A DNA stretch of 64,000 nucleotides, taken from Eutreptiella sp. 'Long Island Sound 2002' (taxonomy: Eukaryota > Euglenozoa > Euglenophyceae > Eutreptiales > Eutreptiaceae). Made by a program: the position numbers and the translations under genes. The stretch covers positions 59,864,604-59,928,603 of the forward strand of contig OZ038387.1 of the NCBI GenBank assembly GCA_964036045.1, written 5' to 3'. Under the pieces are notes generated by a model that was not told where the DNA came from, did no database searches, and saw only the letters and a program-made list of their open reading frames with translations. Below are positions 31,881-44,744 of this stretch, one piece after another. Position 1 is the stretch's first letter; each line of letters starts with the position of its first letter.

Positions 31881-34800
31881 CCCCCAGATCCCAGCACCGA
31901 AATGGGTGAACGCCATGCAAAGGGGATACAGATCACCTCTGTCCCTATCTCAGAAGGCTCCACATTTTACCCTCGTGTTGAAAGCAGCCGGGGCTTCAGT
32001 GCAGTTGGTGATTTTGGTGCTTCCAAACAATCCACACCTGGCACCAGGCGGGTCTGAAGACTGCAGCCCAAAATCACTGATTCGGGCAATCCTGGTACCC
32101 GAAACGGAGGGCTGATTGTTTATGGTCCGCCCCCGACCCAACATGGCCTCCTCCATATCCGTCATGTCCCGGTAGGTCCGTAAAGCCGCCCGCACGGAAT
32201 ATCTCTGGGTGGTGGGTGCCGCTTGCAAGCTCTCATGCTCGGCGTTCCTGCCCGTCCCCAGGCCCCTGCCCATCCCCATGCCCATGCCCATGCCCATGCC
32301 CCAGCACCTTCATCTGCCACTTCCCCGGCATTGCCCCTCGCCTTGCCACCAGGCGGTACGCTCCTGGAAAAGCTGCAACATGGGGGGCAGTCTCGGTCGT
32401 TCTGTTGGGGGAGCATTGGTGGAACACCCACGCGATAGGAACACTGCACATACCTCTGAGGAGGGGGTGGGGATGGCCCAAACCCACACAACACATCGAC
32501 ATCGGGCACGAAAGCAGAGGACAGCTGTTGACCCATGCAGCCCGCGAGTAAGCAACGGCGGTGGGCAGTAACCGACCACGGTTGGCGGCGAACTCACAGC
32601 GGTTGGCAATGGACCCATGCTGGTCAACACAAAAACCACACGGATCAGCCGGTCCGAACAAGGCGTACCTTTGCCTGCTCCATTCTAAGCTTATTGGCTT
32701 TGAAGTAGCGCCTCTTCACTGGGGCGCGGTGCTGCGCTTTGTTTTGTTCCTGGGCGCGACGGGACGGGGCCGGGACACAGCACAAACGTCCCAACCAAGG
32801 ATGCGATAGAAGGGGGGAGGGGAGGTCCGAAGGGGGGGGGGAGGGGGGTTTGGCTGGGACCCGCCTCCTCCTATGGTCCCCCTATGGTCCCCGCCGAAGG
32901 CAGGCCAAAAATTGTTAAGCTAAATCCTCTTGGCGCCGAAGGCACCGAAGCAAAATTTTGGTTGTCAGCCTCAAACATTGGAAAGGGAGGGGGCGGGGGG
33001 GGGTCCAGGGGGGGGTAACCCCCGTCCTCCTACGGTGTACGGCCGTTCTAATACATCACTGGTCCCAACCATTTCCAACCCCTACCTCTCCCCAACCGTC
33101 TGCCTCCTTGTACCACCCGCCGCACCCCTGTGCGACTCTGTGACCCCCTCCTCATTTACACCGACTCATCCGGTACCAGTGGGGAGGCTCGGTATATCCT
33201 GAAGCAGGATGGTCCTTTCCAAATATTGTGGCGTGTGTCCCCAGCGTAGAAAGAGAGTATGGCTGAACAGATGGCTGCAATTTGACACATGCTGCTTGAA
33301 GACGATGTGCCCAGCAGTGAAGATGATGGCTGCAGTTTCACTCCTTCACCGCTGAGGCACATGAAGATTTCAAAAATTGGTGCAGTTCTGGTACCTCTGC
33401 ACCCAGCGCACTGCCTTGATGAATTGCCCACTGTGCCCAGTGATTCTAGATGGTCCAAAAGGGATGGTATAATCGAGCAATTTCAAAACTGCTACTGATC
33501 CGGCTCCTCACGAGCCTCATGCTGCACGGTCATTCATTGCATCATCCTTCTGGCCACACCAACAATGACTGTCAATCTGGCAGCATCTTGTTGAAATGGC
33601 TCCGTTTGTTTGCGTACGAAACAACATCAGGTCGTTATTGTATGGGGGAGTGGGGCGGGGCGGTCGTTGCAAACGGATATTAGAGCGCCAATTAACCCTC
33701 GCCAACCCTTTCTGACCCCAGCCCTCTGAACCTCTCTGATGCTCCATAACTCTCTGCAACCCTTCTCAACCTCTCTTGCCTACTTCATGCTCAGTCTCCC
33801 TCTACGACCCCCTACAACCCGATGCAACCCTCCATGACACTCAGCAACACTCGACAAACCTGAACCCTCGTTATCCTTCACGAGCCACGCGCCTCGAACC
33901 CTCCCTAGGCCTTGAACCATGAACAACCCTCTGTGACACTCTGCAATCATCTTTAACCCTCCAAAGCGCTCTCCAATCCTCTAACACCACCACTGCACAT
34001 ACATCAATTTTTGTCTGAATTTTCCTTCGTTCATTCGACAACTGAAAATGCAGACGAACGTGAGGTGCCTCTGGTCCCAAATGACAACTCGGCCAGAGTC
34101 CAAGGCACTGGTGATTCGAAGCCCAAAACGGGGCAGGGCCTTGGGATGTTTGGTAGCCAAACATGTAGGGGTGGCATGTTTAGCATCCTGGTCACAGATT
34201 GCTCCAAATGCTCTTTGCCCCAAGTGCTTTTGGCAACGGCCCCCTGTGCGTTGAGTCGCACGCCGTGGGACCCGGAAAAATCACTGTGTGCCACCAGGTT
34301 TTGCGATGCGATGCGACTGCCAAGTAATCGAGAACTTCTTGGAAGACGAGGAAGAGACAAGCACTCTATAGAGTAGGAAATGCAAAATCACCGACCAACC
34401 CAGCCTTCTTTATTTTGTGACTGTATCTGACCGTTCGACACTGTTCGCGCGTTCGACATGGAGTTCGTGAAGAAGTGAAGGCACTCGGGAAATGCCTCGG
34501 AATCAAATGCACAGCTGTACATTCCCATGGAAAATTGGCTGACCCTCCTGCGTGAGAAACTCTCATCAGGGTCCAAGACATTAACCCGTTGCTTCGTCCA
34601 CTGCAACTCAGCGGCCCACGGTCCACTCTTTTGTGGCTTCTGCTCATGTTTTGCGCTTTTGCTGCCTGCAGCATCGCCGCTACCCTGGTGTCCACTCCCG
34701 CTGGTGGTACCAGCACGCCTCACGTGTGCCCTGCCTCTGTGCGGCCAAGGCCACAAGGGAGGGTCAGCGGCAGGTGGGGGGGGGGGGGGATGGTTCCGCT

Positions 34801-35869
34801 GCAACACACCCGACGACTACTGTTGAATCAGCGTCACGAGCAGGCCCAGAAAAGTCTTCATGCAACGATTGTTAAACCACCTTGACCTCCCAAAAAATGT
34901 TTTGGGGCCCCCTGCGGCGCCCACCTCGACACTGCCGTCACGCAGGTACAGAGTGGATTGAGGCGAGAGAAAATCGGCCACTGCAAAGGGCCCCAATGTC
35001 TGCGGGATATGGCGGCCGTGGGGGCCGGTATTCACCGACGCCTTTACCATCGCCCCGGCAATGATGTGCTGAGCCCGTTTGCGGGTTGTGGCCCATGGAT
35101 TCGCCGGTGCAACGGCAGATTATAGCTTGCCTAGGCGTTCCCTAATTGAAAGAAAAAAAAAGGCGGGTGACCATACACTATGTCATATGGAGGCAGTGGA
35201 GCTGTTGATTTGGCCGCTCCCTAAGGGCGCTTCTTTGCTTAGAAAAGTGGGCAGGGGGAAAAAAAGACGGACCTCGGACAAGCAAAAGAGGGGCGGGATG
35301 CAAATCCATGGAAACCCAGGGCTCCGGCGGCTGCCAGTACAGGCGGACTCCAGAGGCAAACACTTCTTGAATGACGTGCCGTCGCCCGAAAAGCCCGCGC
35401 AGCCGGCGCTCCTGGTGGGACCTCCGCCCGGCGCGCATGCCAACTAGGCCCATGCCTGTGCCGCCCCGCCCGACGGTTGAGCGAAGCCACAACTGGGGAC
35501 ACCTTAATGCTGTCCTTAACGATCCCCCTCCGGAAATCAATGCCGGCCTCCGGTACGCTCGGACCTCAGCAGAGCGCCAGCCGACGGGTGGCTGCTGTCG
35601 GTCATGGGCCAACCGGCGTCGGTTGACGGCACTTGTCGGTTGACGGCCATCAACCGCCGTCGGTTCGCCGAGTCCTGCCCCCGGCAGCGGCAATATATCG
35701 TGTAGCACACTGACACAGGGCCGGTACTTTTCAGACAGGGGACTCAATGCCCGGACTGCTGGTCTATCCAGGTACACACCTGACCAACGCGGTCCCGAAT
35801 CACACAGACTTGGGTAAACCCCGCATGCCCTACACAGGCACATCCCACACATACCCCTCCCCACCCCCT
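31881..35869. other. No supported gene; degenerate simple repeats
   Basis: (cccatg)n occurs at 32270-32300 and a degenerate pyrimidine-rich caaccctctgcaac-type repeat at 33690-33990. Short cggtcggttgac-type repeats lie at 35585-35680. Frames of up to 140 codons have no domain or splice support. Confidence 0.5.
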
Positions 35870-36300
35870 GTGTGACATTCCGTCTGGTTGTTGCTCCTTT
35901 ACGGGGCCCTGGACGGTCACCCGTTCTTCCCTTCGCATGTTGCGTCGGGTCGCTACTTTCTGTCGGCCGCTGCGGCCGGTGCTCTTGCTGGTGTCGTTTC
36001 CGCGTTCGCGGAGCCCAGTAGTTGGCGTGTTGGGACTGTGCTGAATGTGGCATGGTGTGCCGTTTGCGTGTCAGCGGCGCCCAATAATTGGCGTATTGAG
36101 GATGTGCTGGTTGTTGCTGGGGTCGTTTGACTGTTTTTGCTGTCCACACACCTCTGTCCACAGGCCGTCCATAGCCTGCCTCGCTGTGTTTCTGTGCGGC
36201 CCAGGTGCCCTGTTCCTCCACGCGCTGTCCGGGCCGTCCACCATATGTCCTTTTCCCCCTCACGGTTGGTCTGCCCCTGATGGGCTCCCGCTCCTGTTGC
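35870..36300 (+). repeat. S1 dispersed repeat, copy 3
   Basis: Starts tgtgacattccgtctggttg and follows copy 1 closely through tttacggggccctggac, gtcggccgctgcggccgg and ggagcccagtagttgg. It loses similarity near 36300. Confidence 0.85.
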
Positions 36301-36608
36301 GCAAACAGCCCATCTGGGCTGCGGGAGACACCCCCCACCTGATGCCGGTTGAGCAGGGGTTGCCCTGGCACCCGGTAGCGACGGGGTTGGCTGGCCAAGC
36401 CATCCCCTTTATTGTCGCTGCCTCCCATGCGCACGCTCCACCATTTGCTCCATTCTGGTTCCCTGTTCCCGCCGTTCTGGTAGCCTCTCCTGCCTTGCTG
36501 TGCCCCTCCTCCTTGTCTGGTGTGCCTCCCCACCCCCCCCACACACATACCCCACAAACGCATCAACACAAGCCCCAAACAGCACTCTGGAGACACCCCT
36601 TCACAAGC

Positions 36609-39393
36609 TCACGTCACACCCCCGCACAGGCACACCTCCGGGTCCTGTGCCGTGATTGCGTTGATGTCGTTGGCCAGCGGATTGTGGAACATGTAACAGT
36701 CCTGAAGCTCCTGGACGGAGATGCTGTTCCAGTCGAGGGTCTGGAGCTTGGGCTTGACAAAACGAAGCGCTATGGCCCTGTAGAGACACCAGTAGACGGA
36801 GGAAGGACTATGGGACAGGAGGCTTTGGGGAAGGGCCGTGAGTATCCAACTGGTGCCGATTCGTTAAGTAAGAAGTACAGCACAGAAAGACAGTGCATCA
36901 AGAAACTCCAGTGATACAGCACAGTGATGCGGTGCAGTACAAAATCGGCACCACTACAGTGGCCGCATATCTTGGGCATATCCATAAACCGTCATTTTGT
37001 CTCTGCTGAGCCTGATTCTTGATTGACAGGGGGCAGGAACAATGGGCTGAAGTCGGGAGGCCCCTACTGCCTTTGGAACACATAAAATACTCCGTTTCCC
37101 CCGTCTCTCCGGAAACGCCCCTGGCATCACCCTGGGCATGAGAGGAGAGAAGAATCAGCCAACTGAATATGAATTCTACTCTGAAAGCTGGGGCTGCACC
37201 AATCACCTGCGTCGACGTTTCATTAGTGGATCCTGTGTTAGTGCCAGCAAACCCCATGTTCGGTCCGGTGCCTAGCTTGCAGAGGGGATCCAGAGCGAAA
37301 ACAATGGAACAAAAGGCTTAGGAATTGGAAACATTCATCAACAGGTGAACAGTCCCCAGGCACCAACAGCAGTGCACACACGAGAGCAAAAACACAAAGA
37401 TGTGCGACAAGACAATGCATGTCCGTTGACTAATGCATGAAGCTTGCTGTGCTACATACACAGAAAGAGAACCATGGAAACTGCCATGAGTAACAAATCA
37501 TGGTGCCAGGACCGTACCCTGCATCTCCGCTTGCCCATGCTCTGACACCTGGTGTGAGGGGCCCCATGAGGCGAAGTCACAGCAGCACATGTGTGTATGC
37601 ATATGTGTGTATGTATGTGTGCCAAGGCTCGCTATATCGTATTAAGAGGGGTGGCTACAACAGCTTCTCAGAGCCGCGCCGCTCCGGGGGGGGCAGCAGG
37701 ACCACTGCAGCAAGGTGACCAACACTGTGCTGGCCGGCTGGCACAGAAGCCAAGGTGTGCAGGTGTGTGCCAAGGCAATCAATTCCAAACTTGCTCAAAC
37801 CCGAGGTTCTCTCTGTGTGTATCTTCGCGCGCGTGTGTGTGTGAGCGTGTGCGTGAGCAAGCCATGTGCACCTCCATGTAACATGTAACATCCATCATCT
37901 CTTTACGGCTCTCTCTCCCCACCGCAGCTTTCCTGCCTGACTGCCCAGCACAACACCAGGACTTGCCCCTTTTTGCGACACCTGCGCCCTGCGCCCTGCA
38001 TCCCCGTGTGCCCATGCTCCTTCCCTGTGTGGGGCCCATTGAGGAGGGTGACATCCCACATCACAATGGGGCGCACAATGTGCCTGCGCGCGTCTGTGCC
38101 CATTGCACGGCTGGCACACACACGAATCCCCCGCCACACACCCAAGCTGTGCAGCAGCAGCCCACTGCCCTGTACACTACCTCTCTCGCAAGCCCTGCAG
38201 GCGCGTTGTCGACTGCAACATTTCAGGACAGCTCCTTTCGCCTTTCAGCCAAAGCCGCGCCACGTGCCCTGAGAGATGCTTGATCTCCTTCATGAGTTCT
38301 CGATGATGCCACATCCACGTGAGCACTTCACTTGCTGCTGCTTGTGTTCGGTTCCGGTGCACCTGCATAATGGCTTGGATCTTCTTCTTACGGGGGGCGA
38401 ACGTGATCCGCGGTTTGCCTTTTTGGGATTCCCAGACCTGCGCCAACGAGCGTCGTTGCCCAAGCTCAACGCCTTCCCACATCTTGAGCGCAGACCTCCA
38501 TCGCCGGCGGTGCAGTCTCACAACGACCCTTAAGAAGGCACGCCTTTTCTTCCTCGCCCATCTCATTCGCCTTAACCTGTTGCGCACGCGGGAGGGAGGG
38601 AGGGAGGGAGGGCGTCCACAGTGGGCACATAGGAGGCCACATACGGAGGGCACACGGAACTGCATCTGGCACGCACGGACACAGCAGCACAGAAGCAGTT
38701 CACAAGACGTACAAGGCAGTGCACGTCGGATTTATAAAAGGTGCACAGGGGGCACGCCAGGGGCATACTGTCACTCCGTTGCCTCCCCCCTGGATATGCC
38801 CCCATCCCTCCCTCCCTTATTCCTCTTTCGCCCCCTCATTCTGTTTCTCTGCTCCCAACTGCGTTCCTCACTCTTCCCTCCTTCCTCCTCCCGGATCGCC
38901 CTCCCTTTTCCACAATCCCCACTCACCGTCGCCCACCTCTTCCACCCCTTCCCGCTCTTCCTTCCTCCCTCCTGGGTGCCCCAGGTGTCCCCAGAAGGGC
39001 AACGGAACAGCAGTGACCCCCTCCAACCCCAGTCTCTGCATAGTCCAGGCTGCCCCGGTCTCTGCGACGCGACGGCGCACGCACTGTCCACATTGTCAAT
39101 CCCTCCCACTCCCCCAATCCCCACAGCACTGCCCCGATCCACGGAGCAAGCCCATCGGTCTGCCGGTTGGCTCCCTACAATCCCTACGCTGCCCCAGTCC
39201 GTACCTGGCCATAAACAGAATCGATTTTCGGTTGAACTGCATTAAGAATATCCGGACAATGTCCACGGTCGCATGGGGGTCTTCGCAGCCATCATGAGAT
39301 CTCAACCCAAAAAGGTTGCAGAAAATCACGTTGAAATGCTCCTTCGGATCCGACATTATGTTCACAAATTCGCGTAGAGGTCGGTTCCGGAGG
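36609..39393 (-). CDS. Multi-exon gene, 3' portion, unknown function
   Basis: Three minus-strand exons join in phase. Exon 1 (39205-39393) encodes LRNRPLREFVNIMSDPKEHF onward to FLMQFNRKSILFMA and ends cag|gtacgg. Exon 2 (38181-38576) follows caacag and encodes a very basic helical stretch with spaced tryptophans (RRRWRSALKMWEGV, LTWMWHHRELMKE); it ends gag|gtagtg. Exon 3 (36609-36777) follows ctctacag and encodes ALRFVKPKLQTLDWNSISVQ and FHNPLANDINAITAQDPEV to TGA. Both introns (628 and 1403 nt) sit at phase 2 and each restores an Arg codon. Earlier exons must exist; one candidate (about 39430-39558, LSLKAEVLPALCWTFDKGEG) would need a 37-nt intron. I do not recognise the family. The basic Trp-spaced helices could resemble IQ-type or centriolar repeats, but this is a guess. 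Confidence 0.6.
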
Positions 39394-39780
39394 CTTGAAA
39401 TGTGCCGGATCGTCAGAGTCACAGCCATACCAAAACAAATGCCAATTCCACAAGCCTTTCGCCCTGGTAAAGGGAAAACCGATTGCCCCACCCTCTCCTT
39501 TGTCGAACGTCCAGCAAAGTGCTGGCAAAACCTCCGCTTTCAGGGATAGGACAGGATTCCCTGAGAAACACTTCGCCCATTCCTCCTTTGCGCAAGCAGG
39601 GCCCGTGCTAAAACGGGGCAGTGCTTTGGGCGACAAGCAGATGTTTCGTCTGTTGTGATGCGGTTACCATTGATAGCTCGAGACCCGTCGCCTGCGGGAT
39701 GAAGCAGCATTACCGGGGGCTGCACATTTACGAGCAAGGGCCTTGGCATGGGTACGGAATTTGTGGCTATGCCATGACAT
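39394..39780. other. Possible further upstream exon; otherwise unassigned
   Basis: On the minus strand tttctcag at about 39562-39555 could be an acceptor for a frame reading GNPVLSLKAEVLPALCWTFD and ending at a gtatgg donor (about 39430). It is in phase with the next exon but implies a very short 37-nt intron. Not certain enough for a separate gene call. Confidence 0.3.
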
Positions 39781-40337
39781 ACGAAGACTGGCACGGGAAT
39801 CGAACTCAGGTCGTCGAGTTGTTAGTCAAGTGTTTTACCGCTCAACTATGCTCCAGGGATAAAAACACATGCTGTTGGCGCGGCACCACCCAATCTCTTA
39901 GGCTCTGCCACTTGCCCCCAGTGTGTTGATATCCCCTTCCTCGCTTCGTCGTCCGTTGTTCTGTCTCAGTCCGGTGGTGTATTGTAGGGCACCATCCCCC
40001 TTGGTCGTCGCGGCTTTGCTCGCTCCTGTCTCTTCTTGATTTAAGTGCCTTGGATTAAGCTGTCGTTGTAATCGCCGCGAGGACAAGCGGCTATTCGACA
40101 GTTGCAGTACGAAGACTGGCACGGGAATCGAACTCAGGTCGTCGAGTTGTTAGTCAAGTGTTTTACCGCTCAACTATGCTCCAGGGATAAAAACACATGC
40201 TGTTGGCGCGGCACCACCCAATCTCTTAGGCTCTGCCACTTGCCCCCAGTGTGTTGATATCCCCTTCCTCGCTTCGTCGTCCGTTGTTCTGTCTCAGTCC
40301 GGTGGTGTATTGTAGGGCACCATCCCCCTTGGTCGTC
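39781..40337 (-). repeat. 229-bp perfect direct repeat with tRNA-like boxes
   Basis: 39781-40009 and 40109-40337 are identical as far as I can read, at an offset of 328 bp with a 99-bp spacer. On the minus strand each begins with an A-box-like TAGTTGAGCGG and a B-box-like GAGTTCGATTCC at tRNA spacing. The D-stem pairs in part but the anticodon and T stems do not, so these are tRNA-derived elements (SINE copies or a tandem duplication of one), not working tRNAs. Confidence 0.7.
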
Positions 40338-42300
40338 TGGTCGTGGTACACTGGTCATGCCGTCGAGTGTGCAGCGAATGAATCAATACTCTCCAGCTAC
40401 CGGTGGAGGTCCTCAAATTTGATGACCATACTTTCTCAATGACTGTCTTTGATTCTCCTGAAACCCTAACCCAGCAGTGCTTCGTCATTTCATCATCGTG
40501 CTTGTGGGGGCTTTCTGTGTTCGCCGGTTTATGGAGGATGGAGAGTGCACAGGGGACGGCACCACAAAGCAGAGAACAAGAAGGGATATTATTCAATAAT
40601 AGCATTTGCATTTCACCTGCCAAACACTAAATAGGACAGGTCAAACACCATGTGGTGTATGTAGATGCCATGATGCACAACAAAGTAGATGGCCTTTGAC
40701 CACTTTTCTTCACATGCACCACATATGTAGATTACGGATAGGCGTAGGGGTACCTGGGTCCGGGGGGTACACTCCTTCCTTTCACAAGCAGGTTCAGGCA
40801 CGGTAGCAATGACACTCTTCTCTTACACCAATCCACCCTATCCCCTTGTTTCGCCCACTTCATAAGAACACTCGACACTTCATCTGACAACACATTAGTG
40901 AAAGTGCATAGCATCGTGAGGTAGTGGGTACCCAGGTACAAGTTGTCAACTTATTGACGCAATCGCATCACAGGGCAAGGGGCAATCACAACAACGGTTA
41001 AACACGACCCTGTTGGAAGGCACCCATCTGGGTACCCGGCCTCTACATACGTAATGTGTGTCGAGTCAATGACAGACAAATAATTGGTGAGGAATGGCCG
41101 CTCACGGGGGGGCAAAAGGGATGATGGGGAATAACTTGACTCTCGGAAGATGATCACCTTTGAATACATTTGCACCGTGAAAGCCAAGACCATCCACAAA
41201 GTGACGTGCTCGGTGGGCAAGAATCGCTTGGAAAAGTCGTTGCCGAGCTTGACCGTGGCATGAAGTGGATACCACTACCACTCTCTACGACAACAAGTGC
41301 ATTTTTGCATTTCTCTGCAAATCTAGACCTGAGGCGTACCTTGCGAAATATGAAGTGGGGGAAGACACCACTTGCTAACGGTTTAACCACTGCCCTAGCG
41401 TTGTCAAGTCTTCCGCCCCATCGTTTCGGTACCTCGTGTGGCCGTTTATCCAAGTCACCTTGTTGCTTGCGGTGTCATTTGTGTCCTTCTCGGTCGCCCG
41501 GACTGGCTTTCAAGATGCTTGCCGAGCTTGCGAAAGGAGGGGGTTTTGATGTATGGCTCAATTTGTGGTGGCCACTTGGTAGCATATTTCCTATGTGCGA
41601 CCCGATGGAAGTACTAATGGGGTGTTGGCCTTCGACAAAGTCAGCCATCGAGGCTATCAACGGTTGTATGGGATGCATTTGTCGTGAACAGCCAATCATC
41701 ATGAAGCCGGTGTTTCCGGCTTCGCAACACCACTGTAGTAAAGGTAGGAGTAGTAGTAGTAGTAGCAGGAGTGGTCACCCCCTCCCCCTATACGATCCAG
41801 TTTTCGGTCAACCTTGTTTATGTAGAAAACCACCTCTTTTCGCCTGGCTTTTCTGTGGTGTTTTTGGCTAGCGAGCACTGCATCATGCACTTTGTTGACG
41901 GCACGTAACACTTCATTTCTGTCCAAGGATGGATACATCTACTACTCACATCCGCTGCGCTGGTGGGGCAGGTTGATTGTCAGATGCCTCAACCAGATGG
42001 TTCGAGCATCGGAAGACTTGAAGCCATCACTGAACATACCGGACATGAAAGGAATGCTGGGGGCTGTCAGGTATTTGAACCAGCGCTTGAGCGAACAGGC
42101 TTCTGACCACCGCACACAGCGGCTTCCGGTGGAATTGTGGGAGTTAGATGTCGTGCAAGACTGCTGCCTTCCCCGTATTAGCTATTGCAAACTCTTTCCC
42201 CTTTTGTTGCCACTTTTATCCTAAACATTGATTGTTATGGCATGTCATGAGCCTTGAGCTAAAAAGTAGCCGCCAAAACGAAGCACGAATGGGGGTGTTC
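40338..42300. other. No supported gene; (tag)n at 41745-41768
   Basis: Frames on both strands (for example 233 codons at 41170-41871) are mutually overlapping. On the minus strand near 41065 the phrase LSVIDSTHITYVEAGYPDG is loosely like the first catalytic region of some cut-and-paste transposases, but nothing else supports it. A trinucleotide repeat marks 41745-41768. Confidence 0.4.
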
Positions 42301-42635
42301 CTAGCCGCGGCTAGCCGCGGCTGGGTGGGTTGACCCCCCCCTCCCCTCCCCCCCCCCTCCCCCCCCCCCCTTGGCTGGCCACGGCTGGCTAGAAATGGCT
42401 GGGGGGAAATTTTGGCCAAAATCAAGGAAAATGAAGAAAAAACGGCCACACTTGGGGTCCCTAGGGTGCAAGCCATCCCCTTTTGACTTGTGGCTATGTA
42501 TGCCAGTGCATTTGGGGCCACTAGGTTGTGTGGCCTCTTTTGAAGTGCAAAATGACGCCCCCTCCCTCCCATGCTCAATTTAATTCATTAATTTTAACTT
42601 CACGTGCAGCTGAAGACACACAATGTGGCATACTT

Positions 42636-42805
42636 CATTCAACACAAAAAAAAAATTCTCAACACAAAGTTTTTTTTTTCAACACAAAATTTTTGAACAC
42701 AAAATTTTCGAACACAAAAATTGTTGTGTTGAAAAACATGTTTCAACATGGAATTGTTGCATTGAACAAAAAGTTTTCTGTTGAAAATTTTTTTTGTGTT
42801 GGACA
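42636..42805. mobile_element. A/T-rich foldback of about 165 bp
   Basis: tcaacacaaaaaaaaaattc at the left end is the near complement of gaaaattttttttgtgttgg at the right end. The interior repeats aacacaaaa and its complement. This is a small hairpin-forming, MITE-like element without coding capacity. Confidence 0.55.
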
Positions 42806-42822
42806 CATCATCATCATCATCA

Positions 42823-43155
42823 TCATGTGATCTTGAGAGCAGGCAAAATGCAAGGCCCAACAATATGGTGGCTAGGTGGCTGGGTGGTTGGGTGGCTGGG
42901 TGGCTGGGCGGCTAGCTAGGTGGCTGCGTGGCTGGGCGGCTGGGTGGCTAGATGGCTAGAATGATGTGATGTGATGTGATCTTGACAGCAAAGGCAAAGA
43001 GGCAAAATGCGAAAATGCAAGGCCCAACCCAATATTGTGGCTACACAGCTAGGTGGCTGGGTGGCAAGGTGGCTGGCCAGGTGGCTGGCTGGCTAGGTGG
43101 CTGAGTGGCTGGGTGGCCGGGTGGCTGGCTGGCCGGGTGGCTGGGCGGTTAGAGC
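42823..43155. repeat. Duplicated module with (ggtggctg)n minisatellites
   Basis: The block gtgatcttga(g/c)agca...aaaatgcaaggcccaac, followed by an 8-bp ggtggctg-type array, occurs twice (starting near 42826 and 42967). (cat)n precedes the first copy. A C-rich run follows the second. Confidence 0.85.
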
Positions 43156-44262
43156 CCCCCCCCCCCCCCACCCCCCACCCCCTCCCCTGCACTGACCGGA
43201 ACACGCCCAATTGTGGCCCAACTCTGACAGGGGGCACCAGACCACAAGGGTTGTGCATTATGTCCGCACCATGGTCAACCGGGACCCTGCCAAAAAGTGG
43301 GTATCTCGTGGGTGGCTATCCAAACAAATGAGTTACACCAAGTACCAGAAGAGCAGGCCCGGAGACATTGGTAATATGAATATACCCTGCAGTCAACAGC
43401 ACAACGCCCAACCAAACTAACCAAACAAACAATCATGCCACATGGCTGTGAAGTAATCCACTGACATTCTTCCCAAGTTTTCTCTAGCTTTCCCCATTTC
43501 TCCCATTTTTCCTCGAGCACACCGCTCGGTACGCCTAGTCCGGCCCATAAGTAGGGCCAGATGAGGGAAAATGGGGGGAAATGGGGAGAAATTGGAGAAA
43601 TTGTTTTGGAAAGAGGAGCAAGAAAAAATATACTGTTGGTACACCTTGGGCGCGGGGTGGGTGGGCGACCAAAGAAGCTAGCACTACGCGTGCGTTGCAG
43701 GAAAAAACCTCCACCCACTTAAGGTGGTGCCACCGAGAATGAATGAATAGCGGTATTAATGATGATTAATGAGTTGCTGCAATCACGCGTGTTACCACCG
43801 AATAGAGGATGCTTTTGAATCCCCCTAGTAGGCTTGATGTGACCGGCTGTGGGCTCCATTTCCAAGCAATAATGGCTGAGACCGATTTGTTTTCACCAAT
43901 TAGGACATGGATGATTTGCCACGACGACCAAAGACAGAAGCATCCCCAGACCAACAGGCCGAACGATCTGCAACCGAGCCCAAACCAATTTTAAATTCAA
44001 ATTTATTTAAATTTAAAACATCCTTTTGATAGTAAAAAAAGCCGAGCATCATGCCTGAAACCAACGCGGCACCTGGAGGGAAAGGGCCGGTGTTGTGTTC
44101 TACTTGTTGGGGGTTTGTTAGTTAGTCATACTTTGGGAATGGGCCATTTACCCTAGGCATGCCATGAGACATGATGGGCCAAATTTGACCAATGCCCAGT
44201 CCAGCAGGCGGGATAATCTAACAGTTTATCTATTACTAACACGCGGGGTTCGCAAGTGTTAT
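43156..44262. other. No supported gene; foldback at 43485-43605
   Basis: tttccccatttctcccattttt (about 43490) pairs with gaaaatggggggaaatgggg (about 43567), forming an imperfect hairpin like the interior of the 23.3-kb TIR element. No frame is convincing. Confidence 0.5.
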
Positions 44263-44285
44263 CCGTAGAATTTGCAATTCTACGG
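44263..44285. other. Perfect hairpin, 10-bp stem and 3-nt loop
   Basis: ccgtagaatt-tgc-aattctacgg. It sits just left of a short tandem repeat of gatgacacaaa-type units (44305-44385). It may mark the end of a transposable element, but no partner was found. Confidence 0.7.
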
Positions 44286-44744
44286 GTTAGGGTGCCACTC
44301 TATTGACACAAATCGTCGTGGAAAAAATTCCTGATGACACAAAATTCCCGGAAAGTGCTGATGACACAAATCGCCGGCGAAGTACTGCTGCAGACAGTAA
44401 AACTCAGCGTGCGCCGGCGCGCGCTGCAGAACAGTGCTGGTGGCAGGAATGGAACCTGGTGCTGTGGCGCAAGCGCGAGCTGCACCGCCGACTAGGGCAG
44501 GCCGGTCCGACGATGCGACCGGAGGAGTAGTATATAGATTTGTCCATATACATTCAAAATTTTTAAAAAAAGCAACGGCCCCGGGCCAGCCCCGGGGCCT
44601 TTGTGGCTGCTTGTGGTGCCTCATGTCCTTGCAACAGGTCAATGCATGCATACGGATAGGCCTTTGAAGGTAAGAGGACATGCACATGGGACAAAGTGAG
44701 AGTTTTTGAGGGTTTGTGGTGATATGGTACCATAGTGCAACAAC

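Noticed and set aside
35178-36596. 472-codon minus-strand frame
   Set aside because: It spans the S1 repeat and low-complexity sequence with no domain; no equivalent frame is conserved in the other S1 copies.
38319-39297. 308- and 192-codon plus-strand frames
   Set aside because: They are antisense to the phase-consistent minus-strand exons at 38181-39393 and consist mainly of Pro/Ser/Leu-rich intronic sequence.
39781-40185. Functional tRNA genes on the minus strand
   Set aside because: A and B boxes are good, but the anticodon and T stems do not pair and no acceptor stem forms.
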